Positions 1 to 8,600 of a DNA stretch of 64,000 nucleotides are shown here, piece after piece (positions within the stretch are counted from its first letter, which is position 1; each line of letters begins with the position of its first letter). A program made the position numbers and the translations under genes. The DNA is from Blastopirellula sp. J2-11 (GTDB taxonomy: Bacteria; Planctomycetota; Planctomycetia; Pirellulales; Pirellulaceae). Below the pieces are notes generated by a model. The model was not told the DNA's origin and made no database searches. It was given only the letters and a program-made list of their open reading frames with translations. The stretch covers positions 1,302,001-1,366,000 of the forward strand of contig NZ_CP097384.1 of assembly GCF_024584705.1 (NCBI RefSeq), read 5' to 3'.

Positions 1-152
1 TGGCACTTGAAACAATGTTGCGCCAATAGCGGGCGCACTTTCGTTTCAAAATAACGAACTGCTTCTTTGTCGTCCGCGCGGATCAAATCTGTCGAAGTCC
101 ACGCAACGGCGAAGATCAGCGGCGCAATCAGGATACGAAAACATTCAGACAT
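1..152 (-). CDS. Planctomycete cytochrome c (PSCyt1) domain protein, partial (N-terminus only)
   Basis: Only the first 50 codons are in the window; the gene continues past the left edge. Reading from the ATG at 152, the product starts with a hydrophobic signal peptide (FRILIAPLIFAVAW, ending near residue 26), followed by a stretch that reads RYFETKVRPLLAQHCFKC. The next codon begins CA, so a CxxCH heme motif is almost certainly completed. This ETKVRPLLxxxCxxCH context is the hallmark of the PSCyt1 domain, which usually precedes DUF1549 and DUF1553 in large secreted planctomycete proteins. It starts 7 bases after the FecR gene ends, so it is probably co-transcribed with the sigma/FecR pair. 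The full architecture cannot be seen. Confidence 0.8.
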   Translation of the reverse strand, partial: MSECFRILIAPLIFAVAWTSTDLIRADDKEAVRYFETKVRPLLAQHCFKC

Positions 153-159
153 GCGATTA

Positions 160-1875
160 CTACTCGGGCAGAGTGTGTGACGTGTTGGCGGGAAGCCCTC
201 CGAGGAAAACCGGATCAATCAAGTTCACGTCATCCAATGCGTCTTGAAAAAAGAGCTCGGAGACTTCGTCACCTTCGGCGTAGCCGAGGTCCGAGAGATC
301 GATTCCTACGGCAATTACTTTGGCAGGGACTTGATGGATATAGCCGCCGTTATGTTTTCCCGACAGCAATTCTTCCACCGATCGGACCGGAGGATCAAAT
401 CGATAGAGGAGGAAACCGGACAATTGATGGGCGCTGCGATGCGCCAACGAGACGTCATATTTACGAACCGTATGCGACCGCAAACCAGGCTCGAAATGGG
501 TCGGCGAGACATGAAACGGATCGCCATTTTCGGGATGCACGACCACGTGCAGTTCAAAGAAGACAATGTCAGGACCGACAGCGTTGATCACCGGTTGGTG
601 AAACCGAACGGCGAAACCAGGCGTGTGTCGAGCCGCGTCGGGACTGGTCCAATCGGGATCTGATTTTAACGGTTTGACGGCGCCCCCAGGGTTGAGCGTT
701 CCGGTCGTGAGCAACGCGTCGCGATCCAACAGCGCCGCTCGAGTTCGTGAGCCGTCTCCTTCACGCGGGTCGGGCCGGTCAAGCGGCGTGCTAAAGTTTG
801 CGCCGTTGGTCCCCGCTTTGAAATGAATCAGATCGAAACCGATCAGTTCTTCGACGTCATAACGTTGAATCTTTCCTCCCCGCTGCACCGTTACGTCCAA
901 TAGAGTGTCGGGCTGCGGATGCTTGCGATCGGTGACGCGATAGTCAACGATGCGATCGGAAAGCGAACCGCGATAGTCGCGATTCATGTCCGAAGCAGGC
1001 GGGTTGGAGATATGACCTTGCGAGTTGATGACGCGTCCCTCGCCGGCGCCTAGTAGCAGTCCAGACAAATCGGGAGCGACGTTGTTGGGCGTAAATATCT
1101 CGGCTTCGCCTTCAATCACATTGACATCCGCTTCGCCCGATTCGGTCACGTTGACCGCGAAACGAGTTCCTTTGTCGACGATCTCAGCCTGGGGCGTAAT
1201 GACGCGAAATCCCTCCGCTCCTGGCGGTGCGTAGACCGAACAGGCGCCTACTTTCATCAACACCTGATCGGCTGAGCGAGCGAGAAATACGGCGGGCGCC
1301 TGGACGATCATTTCGGCGCCGTGACGCGTACGCAACTGAATCTCCCCTTCGACCAGGGCATAGTCATGGTCGAGTTGCAGAACGTCGCCCGCGGACAAAG
1401 AACCAAGCTCGCCAAAGAAACGGCTGTGAGCCGTCTGAATCAAAGTAATCTCGGGCAGCGTTCGCTCCGCCGGGCCGGGGGTTGCAACTTTGGGCGGCTT
1501 GGGTGGATCTTGCTTCGTGACCTGTCGCGAGTTTCCGTTCCAATAAGCGAGCGGCGCCAGGACCAAGCCCGTTAAGCAAGCGGCTAACGCGAGCCAGACG
1601 CGCGGCGATGTTCGCCGTTGCGAAGGCTGCGGCGCACCCGGCAATCCTGCCGGGCGGATCGATTCGGGCAAACCGATCGACGGCTGGCCGGTTTCTTCGG
1701 CCGTCAACTTCGCTAAGCCGTATTCGAGATCGAGCAACAGAAAATAGTTTCGCCGCGCCTCTGCGTTTTCCAGCAGCAGTTGCTCTAGCTCTTGGTGCTG
1801 CTCTACGGTTAACGAAGCGTGCATCGCTAGATGCGTTAGTTCCGCCAACCGCTGAGACGGATCGTGTTGGCTCAT
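160..1875 (-). CDS. FecR-domain transmembrane protein, putative anti-sigma factor or sensor
   Basis: A 571-residue product. The ATG at 1875 was chosen because it overlaps the sigma stop codon as ATGA and gives a clean cytoplasmic start (MSQHDPSQRL); the longer open frame upstream lies inside the sigma gene. Residues 1-60 are helical and resemble planctomycete anti-sigma N-termini. Residues about 93-112 (VWLALAACLTGLVLAPLAYW) form one membrane segment, and a FecR-type domain follows at about 165-265 (EGEIQL..., DKGTRFAV, EGEAEIF). The remaining 300 residues are not a known domain to me but align with the other FecR protein here, ending in LFFQDALDDVNLIDPV. In FecR families the cytoplasmic part contacts the sigma factor and the outer part receives a signal; that role here is inferred from translational coupling. 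Confidence 0.82.
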   Translation of the reverse strand: MSQHDPSQRLAELTHLAMHASLTVEQHQELEQLLLENAEARRNYFLLLDLEYGLAKLTAEETGQPSIGLPESIRPAGLPGAPQPSQRRTSPRVWLALAACLTGLVLAPLAYWNGNSRQVTKQDPPKPPKVATPGPAERTLPEITLIQTAHSRFFGELGSLSAGDVLQLDHDYALVEGEIQLRTRHGAEMIVQAPAVFLARSADQVLMKVGACSVYAPPGAEGFRVITPQAEIVDKGTRFAVNVTESGEADVNVIEGEAEIFTPNNVAPDLSGLLLGAGEGRVINSQGHISNPPASDMNRDYRGSLSDRIVDYRVTDRKHPQPDTLLDVTVQRGGKIQRYDVEELIGFDLIHFKAGTNGANFSTPLDRPDPREGDGSRTRAALLDRDALLTTGTLNPGGAVKPLKSDPDWTSPDAARHTPGFAVRFHQPVINAVGPDIVFFELHVVVHPENGDPFHVSPTHFEPGLRSHTVRKYDVSLAHRSAHQLSGFLLYRFDPPVRSVEELLSGKHNGGYIHQVPAKVIAVGIDLSDLGYAEGDEVSELFFQDALDDVNLIDPVFLGGLPANTSHTLPE

Positions 1876-2426
1876 AGATCGTCTCCTGCAACGGCGAGCC
1901 GCATTTGGACGCATTGGGCCAGCTTGCGGCGAATCGTCGTTAGTTGGTTGTAAAGCGTTTGCGCCGAACGCCCTGTTGCGTCGGCCAAATCGGCCATCGT
2001 CGTTGCGCCCCCATAAGCGGTCCACACTAATTGCTGCTGTCGCGCCGTAAGTTGACCAACGCATTGCCGTAGCGCCAAAAGCCGTTGCGGCTGTTGGTTA
2101 AGCGTCGCAGCTCGATCTTCGGCCAGCAATTCGATCAGCTTTTCGCTGAATTGGAGGCGATCTCGTTGCGCCGTTCGCAGAAAATTTTTGACTTCGTAGA
2201 AGGCTACTCCGCATGCCCAGGAGAGAAAGTCACGCTCGCGATCAAACGTCTCAAATTTTTTCCACAGCAGCAGACTGCATCGTTGGAAGACGTCATCTGC
2301 ATCAGCATGATGCGGCAACATCGAAAAGATGTATGCATGGATCCGCTCGCAATCGGTCGAAAAATACGACAAAAATTCAGTATAGCGAGCGTCGGACGCC
2401 GCATCGGATGGGGTTGTTGCAGGCAT
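1872..2426 (-). CDS. ECF sigma-70 family RNA polymerase sigma factor (Rhodopirellula/Verrucomicrobium type)
   Basis: A 184-residue ECF sigma factor when started at the ATG at 2426; a TTG two codons upstream is possible. Region 2 is evident (HAYIFSMLPHHADADDVFQR, then LLWKKFETFDRERDFLSWACGVAF), and region 4 has a helix-turn-helix (TARQQQLVWTAYGG, ADLADATGRSAQTLYNQLTTI). The KFETFDRERDF and VAFYEVKNFLR segments closely match the second sigma factor at 26517-27056 and fit the planctomycete-type ECF family. Its stop overlaps the start of the FecR gene by four bases, the usual arrangement for a sigma/anti-sigma pair. It lies 158 bases beyond the lipoprotein gene on the same strand. Targets are unknown; autoregulation of the adjacent operon is the simplest guess. 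Confidence 0.9.
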   Translation of the reverse strand: MPATTPSDAASDARYTEFLSYFSTDCERIHAYIFSMLPHHADADDVFQRCSLLLWKKFETFDRERDFLSWACGVAFYEVKNFLRTAQRDRLQFSEKLIELLAEDRAATLNQQPQRLLALRQCVGQLTARQQQLVWTAYGGATTMADLADATGRSAQTLYNQLTTIRRKLAQCVQMRLAVAGDDL

Positions 2427-2583
2427 TGCCAAGAGTGAAATCAGGAGCAGGCGGTAATGTCAGTTTGTTTGTCGTACGGCTCTCTACTTATAGATCGTAC
2501 GTTCGCGCTAGAATCTACTATCAAGAGCCCGGATCTCCCCAAAATTTTGCGAGCGTTCGATGCTTTCAAACCACTCACATCCC

Positions 2584-3015
2584 TCATTTGGCCTTTACTT
2601 GCACGGCAAATTCGTTCTGGCCCGGCTCGACGCGAAACTGCAGATCTGAAGTAGCATAGGAACGATATTTGGCGGGAAAACTGTGAACCACGCCGGTTTC
2701 GCTGTTTTCGCTGGTCGCAGGGCTGACCAAGATCGCTTGATGATCCCCGGCGAGTGCGCCGTCATCCTGGCCGAACGTACTAAGCCGAAACGTTCCGTCA
2801 GATTCGATTTGGCCGCGTGCGTTGATAACGGAGCCATCTTCGGCGGTCGTGCGGAACTCGATCAGTCCGCTTTGGGCGGGCGTACCGTCCGCCTGTAAAA
2901 CTTTGCCGCTAACGGGATGAGTCGGGACGCCAGCTTCGCACCCGATACAAGCGGCCAGGCATAACGCCGCCAAGCAGCTCAGCGTTCCGTAGTTTTTCCA
3001 ATCAATAGATCTCAT
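2584..3015 (-). CDS. Small transthyretin/carboxypeptidase-regulatory-like lipoprotein
   Basis: A 143-residue protein with a lipoprotein signal: positive N-terminus, hydrophobic core LSCLAALCLA and lipobox-like AACIGC with the cysteine near residue 26. The mature part begins VPTHPVSGKVLQADGTPAQS, typical of a short prealbumin/carboxypeptidase-regulatory beta-sandwich found in many planctomycete lipoproteins. It follows two DUF1559 genes, 87 bases after the second, and precedes the sigma/FecR pair. The lipoproteins at 24497-24919 and 59040-59507 share the layout (VSGxVxxxGxPxxxGxIxF) and likewise sit directly behind a DUF1559 gene. The exact role is unknown; envelope anchoring or assembly with the DUF1559 protein is inference. 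Confidence 0.72.
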   Translation of the reverse strand: MRSIDWKNYGTLSCLAALCLAACIGCEAGVPTHPVSGKVLQADGTPAQSGLIEFRTTAEDGSVINARGQIESDGTFRLSTFGQDDGALAGDHQAILVSPATSENSETGVVHSFPAKYRSYATSDLQFRVEPGQNEFAVQVKAK

Positions 3016-3102
3016 GTTTCGAATCGTCCAAAAGCTGAAGTGGTGGTGAAAATAAACCTGAGGAGATTAATAGCCTTCACGCCGTGATGAAGCTCACTGC
3101 CG

Positions 3103-4041
3103 CTAAAAGTCGACCGAAATCACTTCGGAATCTTGCCGATTGGACAAGCGGCCGAGATTGTCGGTATCGATATTCACTTGCAGCGAACGAACGCTGGCGT
3201 CCCCCAGCAGAAAATTGCAAATGCCGGGATGGTAGCTGCCAAAAAGGAGATGCCCTGTTCCAGTTACCACGTCGTTGGGCCCTTTGCCCAGCGCATAACC
3301 TGGTCCGGCAACCCGCATCGTTGAAAAGGCCCAACCGCTGAAAATCGGTCCATCGCCACCGGTCGTTTCGTCTTTCAGCGCTGTCAGCGGAATATGCCGC
3401 TCGCCCATTAAAATGGTGTTGCTCAATCCGTCGACGATCGCCGCCAGATTGGTTTGGCTTTTGTATCGATTGTGGTCGCCGAAAGCGCAGACGAGCATTC
3501 CCATCGAAGTGGAGCACGGCTGCGTCACGGAGAGGGCCGGCGAATAGCCGGAACCGCATCGATAGGTGCTGCCGTCGCCAGAGCTCCCGTCGCAGGCGGC
3601 GTAATCCCACACTGCTCCATTATCAGCCGTGTCGGGCTGAACGACTTCGGTCAAATCGCCCAGTTGATGGCGACTCGGACAGACGTAAACCGAAATCGGC
3701 GTTTGTTGGACGGCTGCCGATTGCTCGCTGTACTTTTTCTTCAGGTCGAGTTGATCGTAAAGATTCTGCTGCTCGATAAACGGCAGAATCAGCGCCGACC
3801 AACCGAGATATTTGAACTCGATCCGCGAAGGAGGAAGTTCGTTGTACGTGTCGTGGAAATTGTGAACCGCCAACCCCATTTGCTTTAAGTTGCTCAGGCA
3901 CTGCGTGCGCCGGGCCGCTTCACGCGCCTGCTGCACCGCCGGCAATAACAGCGCGATCAACACGCCGATAATCGCAATGACGACTAGCAATTCAACCAGC
4001 GTAAAACCGCGGCGTAAAATTGCGCGAGTGAAATAAGGCAT
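3103..4041 (-). CDS. DUF1559 prepilin-like protein (type IV pilin N-terminus)
   Basis: A 312-residue protein starting at the ATG at 4041; the longer open frame upstream would put 34 unconserved residues before the leader. The leader is short and basic (MPYFTRAILRRG), with the prepilin peptidase cleavage site at G12 before FTLVELLVVIAIIGVL, then PAVQQAREAARR. These are the hallmarks of DUF1559. The body has the usual NLKQMGLAVHNFHDTY, ILPFIEQQNLYDQ, DGLSNTILMGER and a C-terminal His-containing segment, HPGICNFLLGDASVRS. The family version of the last motif is H-x9-DG; here the glycine is alanine. Cleavage would give a pseudopilin-like surface protein. It is the downstream half of a tandem pair with 4146-5033; both end in EVISVDF. 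Confidence 0.9.
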   Translation of the reverse strand: MPYFTRAILRRGFTLVELLVVIAIIGVLIALLLPAVQQAREAARRTQCLSNLKQMGLAVHNFHDTYNELPPSRIEFKYLGWSALILPFIEQQNLYDQLDLKKKYSEQSAAVQQTPISVYVCPSRHQLGDLTEVVQPDTADNGAVWDYAACDGSSGDGSTYRCGSGYSPALSVTQPCSTSMGMLVCAFGDHNRYKSQTNLAAIVDGLSNTILMGERHIPLTALKDETTGGDGPIFSGWAFSTMRVAGPGYALGKGPNDVVTGTGHLLFGSYHPGICNFLLGDASVRSLQVNIDTDNLGRLSNRQDSEVISVDF

Positions 4042-4145
4042 GATCGACCGCCTAGAATGCAAAAGATAAGACGAAGAAGAAATGAAATTATCTCGACTGC
4101 TCAGCGCGTGCTCTCGCCGCACTTGGCCAACTTGCATTTTCACGC

Positions 4146-5033
4146 CTAGAAGTCTACCGAAATGACTTCCCCATCTTCGCGATTCGCCAAGCGGGCGAGA
4201 TTCTCCGTATCAACGTTGGTCTGGATCGAACGGACGCTGGCGTCTCCCAATACAAAGTTCGAAACGCCGGGGTGGTAGCTGCCGAATACTTCGCGGCTCG
4301 ATGTCGTATCATTCGGCCCTTTCCCTAAAGAACGTCCCAGACCCGCCATGCGCATTGAGGAATAGGCCCAACCGCTCAAGACGGGGCCATCGCCGCCGTT
4401 CGTTTCGTTCAAGAGTTTGGAGAGGGGAACGTGCCGCTCGCCGATCATAATCGTGTTGCTTAAGCCGTCAGTAACATCCCGCATGCCGGTCACGCTTCTG
4501 TATTTATTCTGATCTCCGTCCGCGACGATCAGCATTCCGGTGCAAGTAATCATGCGAAACGTGCTGCCGACTCCGTCTCCGTCACAATTCGCGTAATCCC
4601 AGGCGGCGCCCAGGTCAGCCTGATCCGTTTGCGCTTCAGTCGTCAAATCGCCAGCAGAGTGACGACTGGGGCAAATGTAGCCGCCAATCGACGCCTGTTG
4701 GACCGCGGTCGTCTGATCTTTGTACGGCAGTTTCAAATCGATCTGATCAAACAGATTTTGCTGTTCCATGAACGGCATGAGCAGCGCTGACCAGCCGAGA
4801 TAATTCGCTTTGATGCGCGACGGCGGAAGGTGGCCGTAGGTGTCATGGAAGTTATGCACCGCCAGACCCATTTGTTTCAAATTATTCATGCATTGCGACC
4901 GTCGCGCCGCTTCGCGCGCCTGTTGCACCGCAGGCAGCAGCAACGCGATTAAAACGCCGATAATCGCAATGACAACGAGCAGCTCAACAAGGGTAAAGCC
5001 GCGGCGGTAAGTTGCTGAAGATGGTTGGGCCAT
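4146..5033 (-). CDS. DUF1559 prepilin-like protein (tandem paralogue)
   Basis: A 295-residue protein started at the ATG at 5033 (MAQPSSATYRRGFTLVELL); a further upstream in-frame start would add 27 residues before the leader and is not favoured. It carries the prepilin cleavage site G12/FTLVE, the hydrophobic helix and the PAVQQAREAARRSQCMNNLK signature. It closely matches the neighbour at 3103-4041 throughout (LGWSALLMPFMEQQNLFDQ, YICPSRHSAGDL, GWAYSSMRMAGLGRSLGKGPND, HPGVSNFVLGDASVRS), so the pair arose by tandem duplication. The neighbour has an extra cysteine-containing insert of about 15 residues in the middle. This is the first gene of the minus-strand series running toward the sigma/FecR pair. 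Confidence 0.9.
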   Translation of the reverse strand: MAQPSSATYRRGFTLVELLVVIAIIGVLIALLLPAVQQAREAARRSQCMNNLKQMGLAVHNFHDTYGHLPPSRIKANYLGWSALLMPFMEQQNLFDQIDLKLPYKDQTTAVQQASIGGYICPSRHSAGDLTTEAQTDQADLGAAWDYANCDGDGVGSTFRMITCTGMLIVADGDQNKYRSVTGMRDVTDGLSNTIMIGERHVPLSKLLNETNGGDGPVLSGWAYSSMRMAGLGRSLGKGPNDTTSSREVFGSYHPGVSNFVLGDASVRSIQTNVDTENLARLANREDGEVISVDF

Positions 5034-5682
5034 GAGGGGCTCTTTCACTGAATAGGAGAAAATGATGGGTGCGTCTGAAAAATGAAAACCAACGGCGCCA
5101 AACTGCCACATCAAGATAGGCTCCCCAGTAGCGGGGCTTTTGTCCGGCGCGAAAGCGCCTCTCGCTTCGTGTCGTGATACGGAGCGAGAGGGCTGGTTTA
5201 TAAAAAAAGGAAAAATTCAACTGGCATCCTAAGGTCGTACGCGCCGGCGCGAACCTACTACGATTGAACGGAAAAAGGAGAAAAATATTTCTCCGAGTGG
5301 AAAATAACAGACCAATCAACCCGCAGAAGGCTGTGAAAACCGGCACTTCGCTCTATCTAGCCCCTTTGCTCGTCTCTCGTGCTCCAAGAGAGCGTATATC
5401 GTAGGCTCAGAAAAATCGTCGGCGAAACGCCATTCCCTCGCAGTCAAATAGAGGGGGGGGCGATGGTCGGCGCCTTTGTGGCTGGGCATAGTGATCCCAG
5501 CAGGCCGGTGAGAACTTCGATCGTCGCCGGTTTTCCGGTGTAATCGCCCAAAGAGAATTCGTTTCGCAAACGTGTGCCGACAGGTATTAAGTTAGCCGAG
5601 GAGAGGCAACTAAGTCTGTGAATCGAAGAAGCTGAAGCCGGCTTGTGACTAATTGCAAGCCGGCTTTTGAGTTCGCTGTCGA
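5034..5682. other. Gene-free stretch (649 bp)
   Basis: Lies upstream of the DUF1559 tandem and downstream of the giant surface-protein gene, both on the minus strand. No supportable gene is seen. It holds a strong stem-loop at 5635-5668 (listed separately) and a run of eight or nine G at about 5452-5460. It should also carry the promoter for the DUF1559 genes, but no convincing promoter elements could be picked out by eye. Confidence 0.6.
5635..5668 (-). terminator. Stem-loop terminator of the giant surface-protein gene
   Basis: Perfect 11-bp arms (AAGCCGGCTTG and CAAGCCGGCTT) with a 10-base loop, starting 15 bases beyond the stop codon of the 5683-15834 gene. On the minus strand the bases after the hairpin are only moderately T-rich (CAGCTTCTTC), while the plus strand has TTTT, so it may act in both directions. 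Position and stem strength support the call. Confidence 0.6.
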
Positions 5683-8600
5683 CTAGAAGACGAGTAATTC
5701 TTCCAACTCGCCTTCCTCTTCTGTGAAGAGGCGATCGACGGCATCGAAATGCTCGACAATATCGCTTTCACCGTTCAGCGAGTCCAACAGCAGAGCATCG
5801 ACCAAGTCCACTTCTACGTCCACCTGGGCGAAGCTGGCGACGTCTGCATTGACTGCCTGATATGTTGCCGATTGGATTGGGGCCGTTGTGGTCGAAGTGA
5901 CATCGCTGGGGATCCAGATCAGACTGCTTGAATCTTCTCCTTCGAGCACCACGTTCGATGAGATCATCGACTCCGGTGCTTCTTCGGAGACCGGCGAAGC
6001 GATCTCAAAGTGCGACGTGGTCGCGGCCGGAGGCGCAGAAGTTTGGTCGACTGCTTCGGATTCCAGCGAGGCATTGTTGCCGGCTCCGTTCGGGGCGGAA
6101 TTATCGCGATTTCCAATTTTGCGAATCACCTTCGAGAGATCGAGCAAACTAATGACGCCGTCATGATCCAGATCATACGCCCAGCCGAAGTCGCTGGCCG
6201 ACCCGACATGCGCACCGATGTGACGGATCACCAACGCCAGGTCGAGCAATGTGACCACGCCGTCATGGTCCAAGTCAGCGGCTTCCTCCCAAGTGGAGAA
6301 ATGTGAGTTGGGAGACGGCACATTGATTTCGGGGAATTCAATTGTGGGCGTCGGGTTTTGCGGCAGCTCATCGGCGACCGGCGGATCAAAATTGCCGACG
6401 ACAGGCAGACCTTTGCTGTTGCCAAAGACCGCGTGCTGGTCGGGACCAAACGGGTCGGTCAGGAATTTCGCCACGTTGCGCCCCAACGGATCTTGCGACG
6501 GGGGAATCATGCGAGCCGGGTTTTCCCAGATCGGGCGAGCAACTCCATTCGCGTCGCTATCGGAGATCAATAGGAACCATTCGGCCTCGCTTCCGGCCGA
6601 GTTATTTTGATCGGGCACCCACAGGCCGAGATCCTCGACGCCGTCCGAGTTGAAGTCAGCCGAAACAGGTCGCTCGCGAACGCCCTCAAAGCCAAACGAG
6701 AAAATCTGGTCGGCACTTCCGTTCCAACCTTTATCCACGCCGTTGGTCAGGTCGAGGAAGAAGGTGTCGTCTCGCCAGACGCCCAGGTCGTCAAATCCGT
6801 CGCCATCCCAATCGCCGACGATTGGCTTGCCAACCAGGGAGGTAACGATCGGCGTATCAATCTGGTTGTCGTGATTAGTGTCGATCCAGAACGTGCCGGT
6901 TTCACCGACGTAAACGCCGACTTCGTCTCCGTTGGCGGCGTTGCCGTCAAAATTGCCGGCAATCGGAGTTCCGTTGATCTGCAGGTTCTGAACAACGGTG
7001 GCGTCCGGCGCCCCATCATTGTCAAAGTCGAACTGGAAGCGGAACTTGCCATGGACCATGCCGTAAACGGCCAGGCGATCGAAACCATCCGCAACACTGC
7101 CGGCGCTGGGCGTAAACTGGCCGGCGAAGACATCGTCGGTGGTGAATCCAATCGCAAAGGTCAGATCTTCATTGGTATCGTCGGCATTTTGCGTATCGAC
7201 ATACCAGTTGCCGTTGATGTCGATCAATGTCGTGCCGTAACTGGCGACGCCGATTTCGGGATGCGTATCGATCGTGAAACGTGCTGAGAACGCTCCGCCG
7301 GCGACACCGTTACCGGTTGCAAAGGATGGAGCATCTTGCGATTCGGCGGCGTTGCTCTCTCCATCCAATTGATTACCGGCTGGGTCGGTCAGCGAGTCGG
7401 CGATTTTCAACGTGTAACGATCATCGGGCAACGCTTCAAAGAATTCGAGCGTCACGGTCGAACGGCCAATTGAGCCCGGCGTCGTATCATGGTTGATCGT
7501 GATCGACTTGATCGGAACCAGACCGTTGGCGTCACCAATCAACTGGAAGGCGCCAGGTTGCAGCGCCGTGGCGTCGGAGATCGCCGGATAGAGGAAGCCG
7601 TAATTGTCGACAGCGACCGGCGCGATCACGCTTGTGTTCAACAGGTCGTTGGTAGTCGTGTAGACGACCGCATCGGGATCTATGATCTGCAATTCGGCCA
7701 GGTCAGACATGCCGACGCCGATTGCGTAGACATTCTTGGCAACTCCATGCAATTCGGCGGCTGCCGCGGCATGATCGCCAGGGGTGCCCGAGAATCCATC
7801 TGCAAAGAAGAGGACCGTCGAATTGGCGAATCCCGAGTTTTCTAATGCCGTTTTCGCGGCTTCCAATCCGGCCGTAAATTCGGCCGATCCGCCTGCGTTA
7901 ATCGATTTCAACGCTTCGATCAGATCGAGTTCGCCATTGTTGTTATTATCGGCGGCAGCCGTTGTGAAATCCGAGTTCGTATTCATCTCAAACATATGGA
8001 CCGAACCGCTAACCATCACCACCAGCGAGACTTTGGCGACATTGCCCAGGCCAGCGTCAATCAATTGCTGATTGGCCTGAATGACCGCAGCGATTTCGGC
8101 GTCCAAGATGGAGTTGAAGATTCCGTCACCGTTAAGATCGCCAACTTGACTGCCTGCGATCGCGCCATTCGTGCTAGACGAAGCGTCAATTACAAACACC
8201 ACGTTGGGCGAATTGCCGGGCGCAAACAATTCGACGCCTGGTCGAACCGGTAGATCGCTAAAGTCGATTTCCAGACTGGTGATCGGCGGAGTTGGTCCAT
8301 CGACCGCAGGCTTCGGTGCGAACAGATCATAGTCCGGCGAACCGGTGACGCTGACATTTTCGATCTGCGGACCTTGCGTATCGATCATCATTTCGAGGGT
8401 CGTAACGCTCGAAATATTTCCAGCCAGGTCTTCCGACGTTACGACAATCTGGCGAATCCCGTCGTAGGAGAAGTAGTTGGGATTGTTCAGATCGTACTTC
8501 CCGTTCAGGCCCCAATAGCCGACTTCCGGGTTGCCATCGTTGCCATCTAGCGGCGAAGCTGCAGTTAGTCCTTGATAGACGTAGTTGCTGTTGAGATAGG

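Noticed and set aside
1876-2064. Longer start for the first FecR protein (63 extra codons)
   Set aside because: The extension lies within the sigma factor gene in another frame and is arginine-rich; the ATGA overlap start is far more natural.
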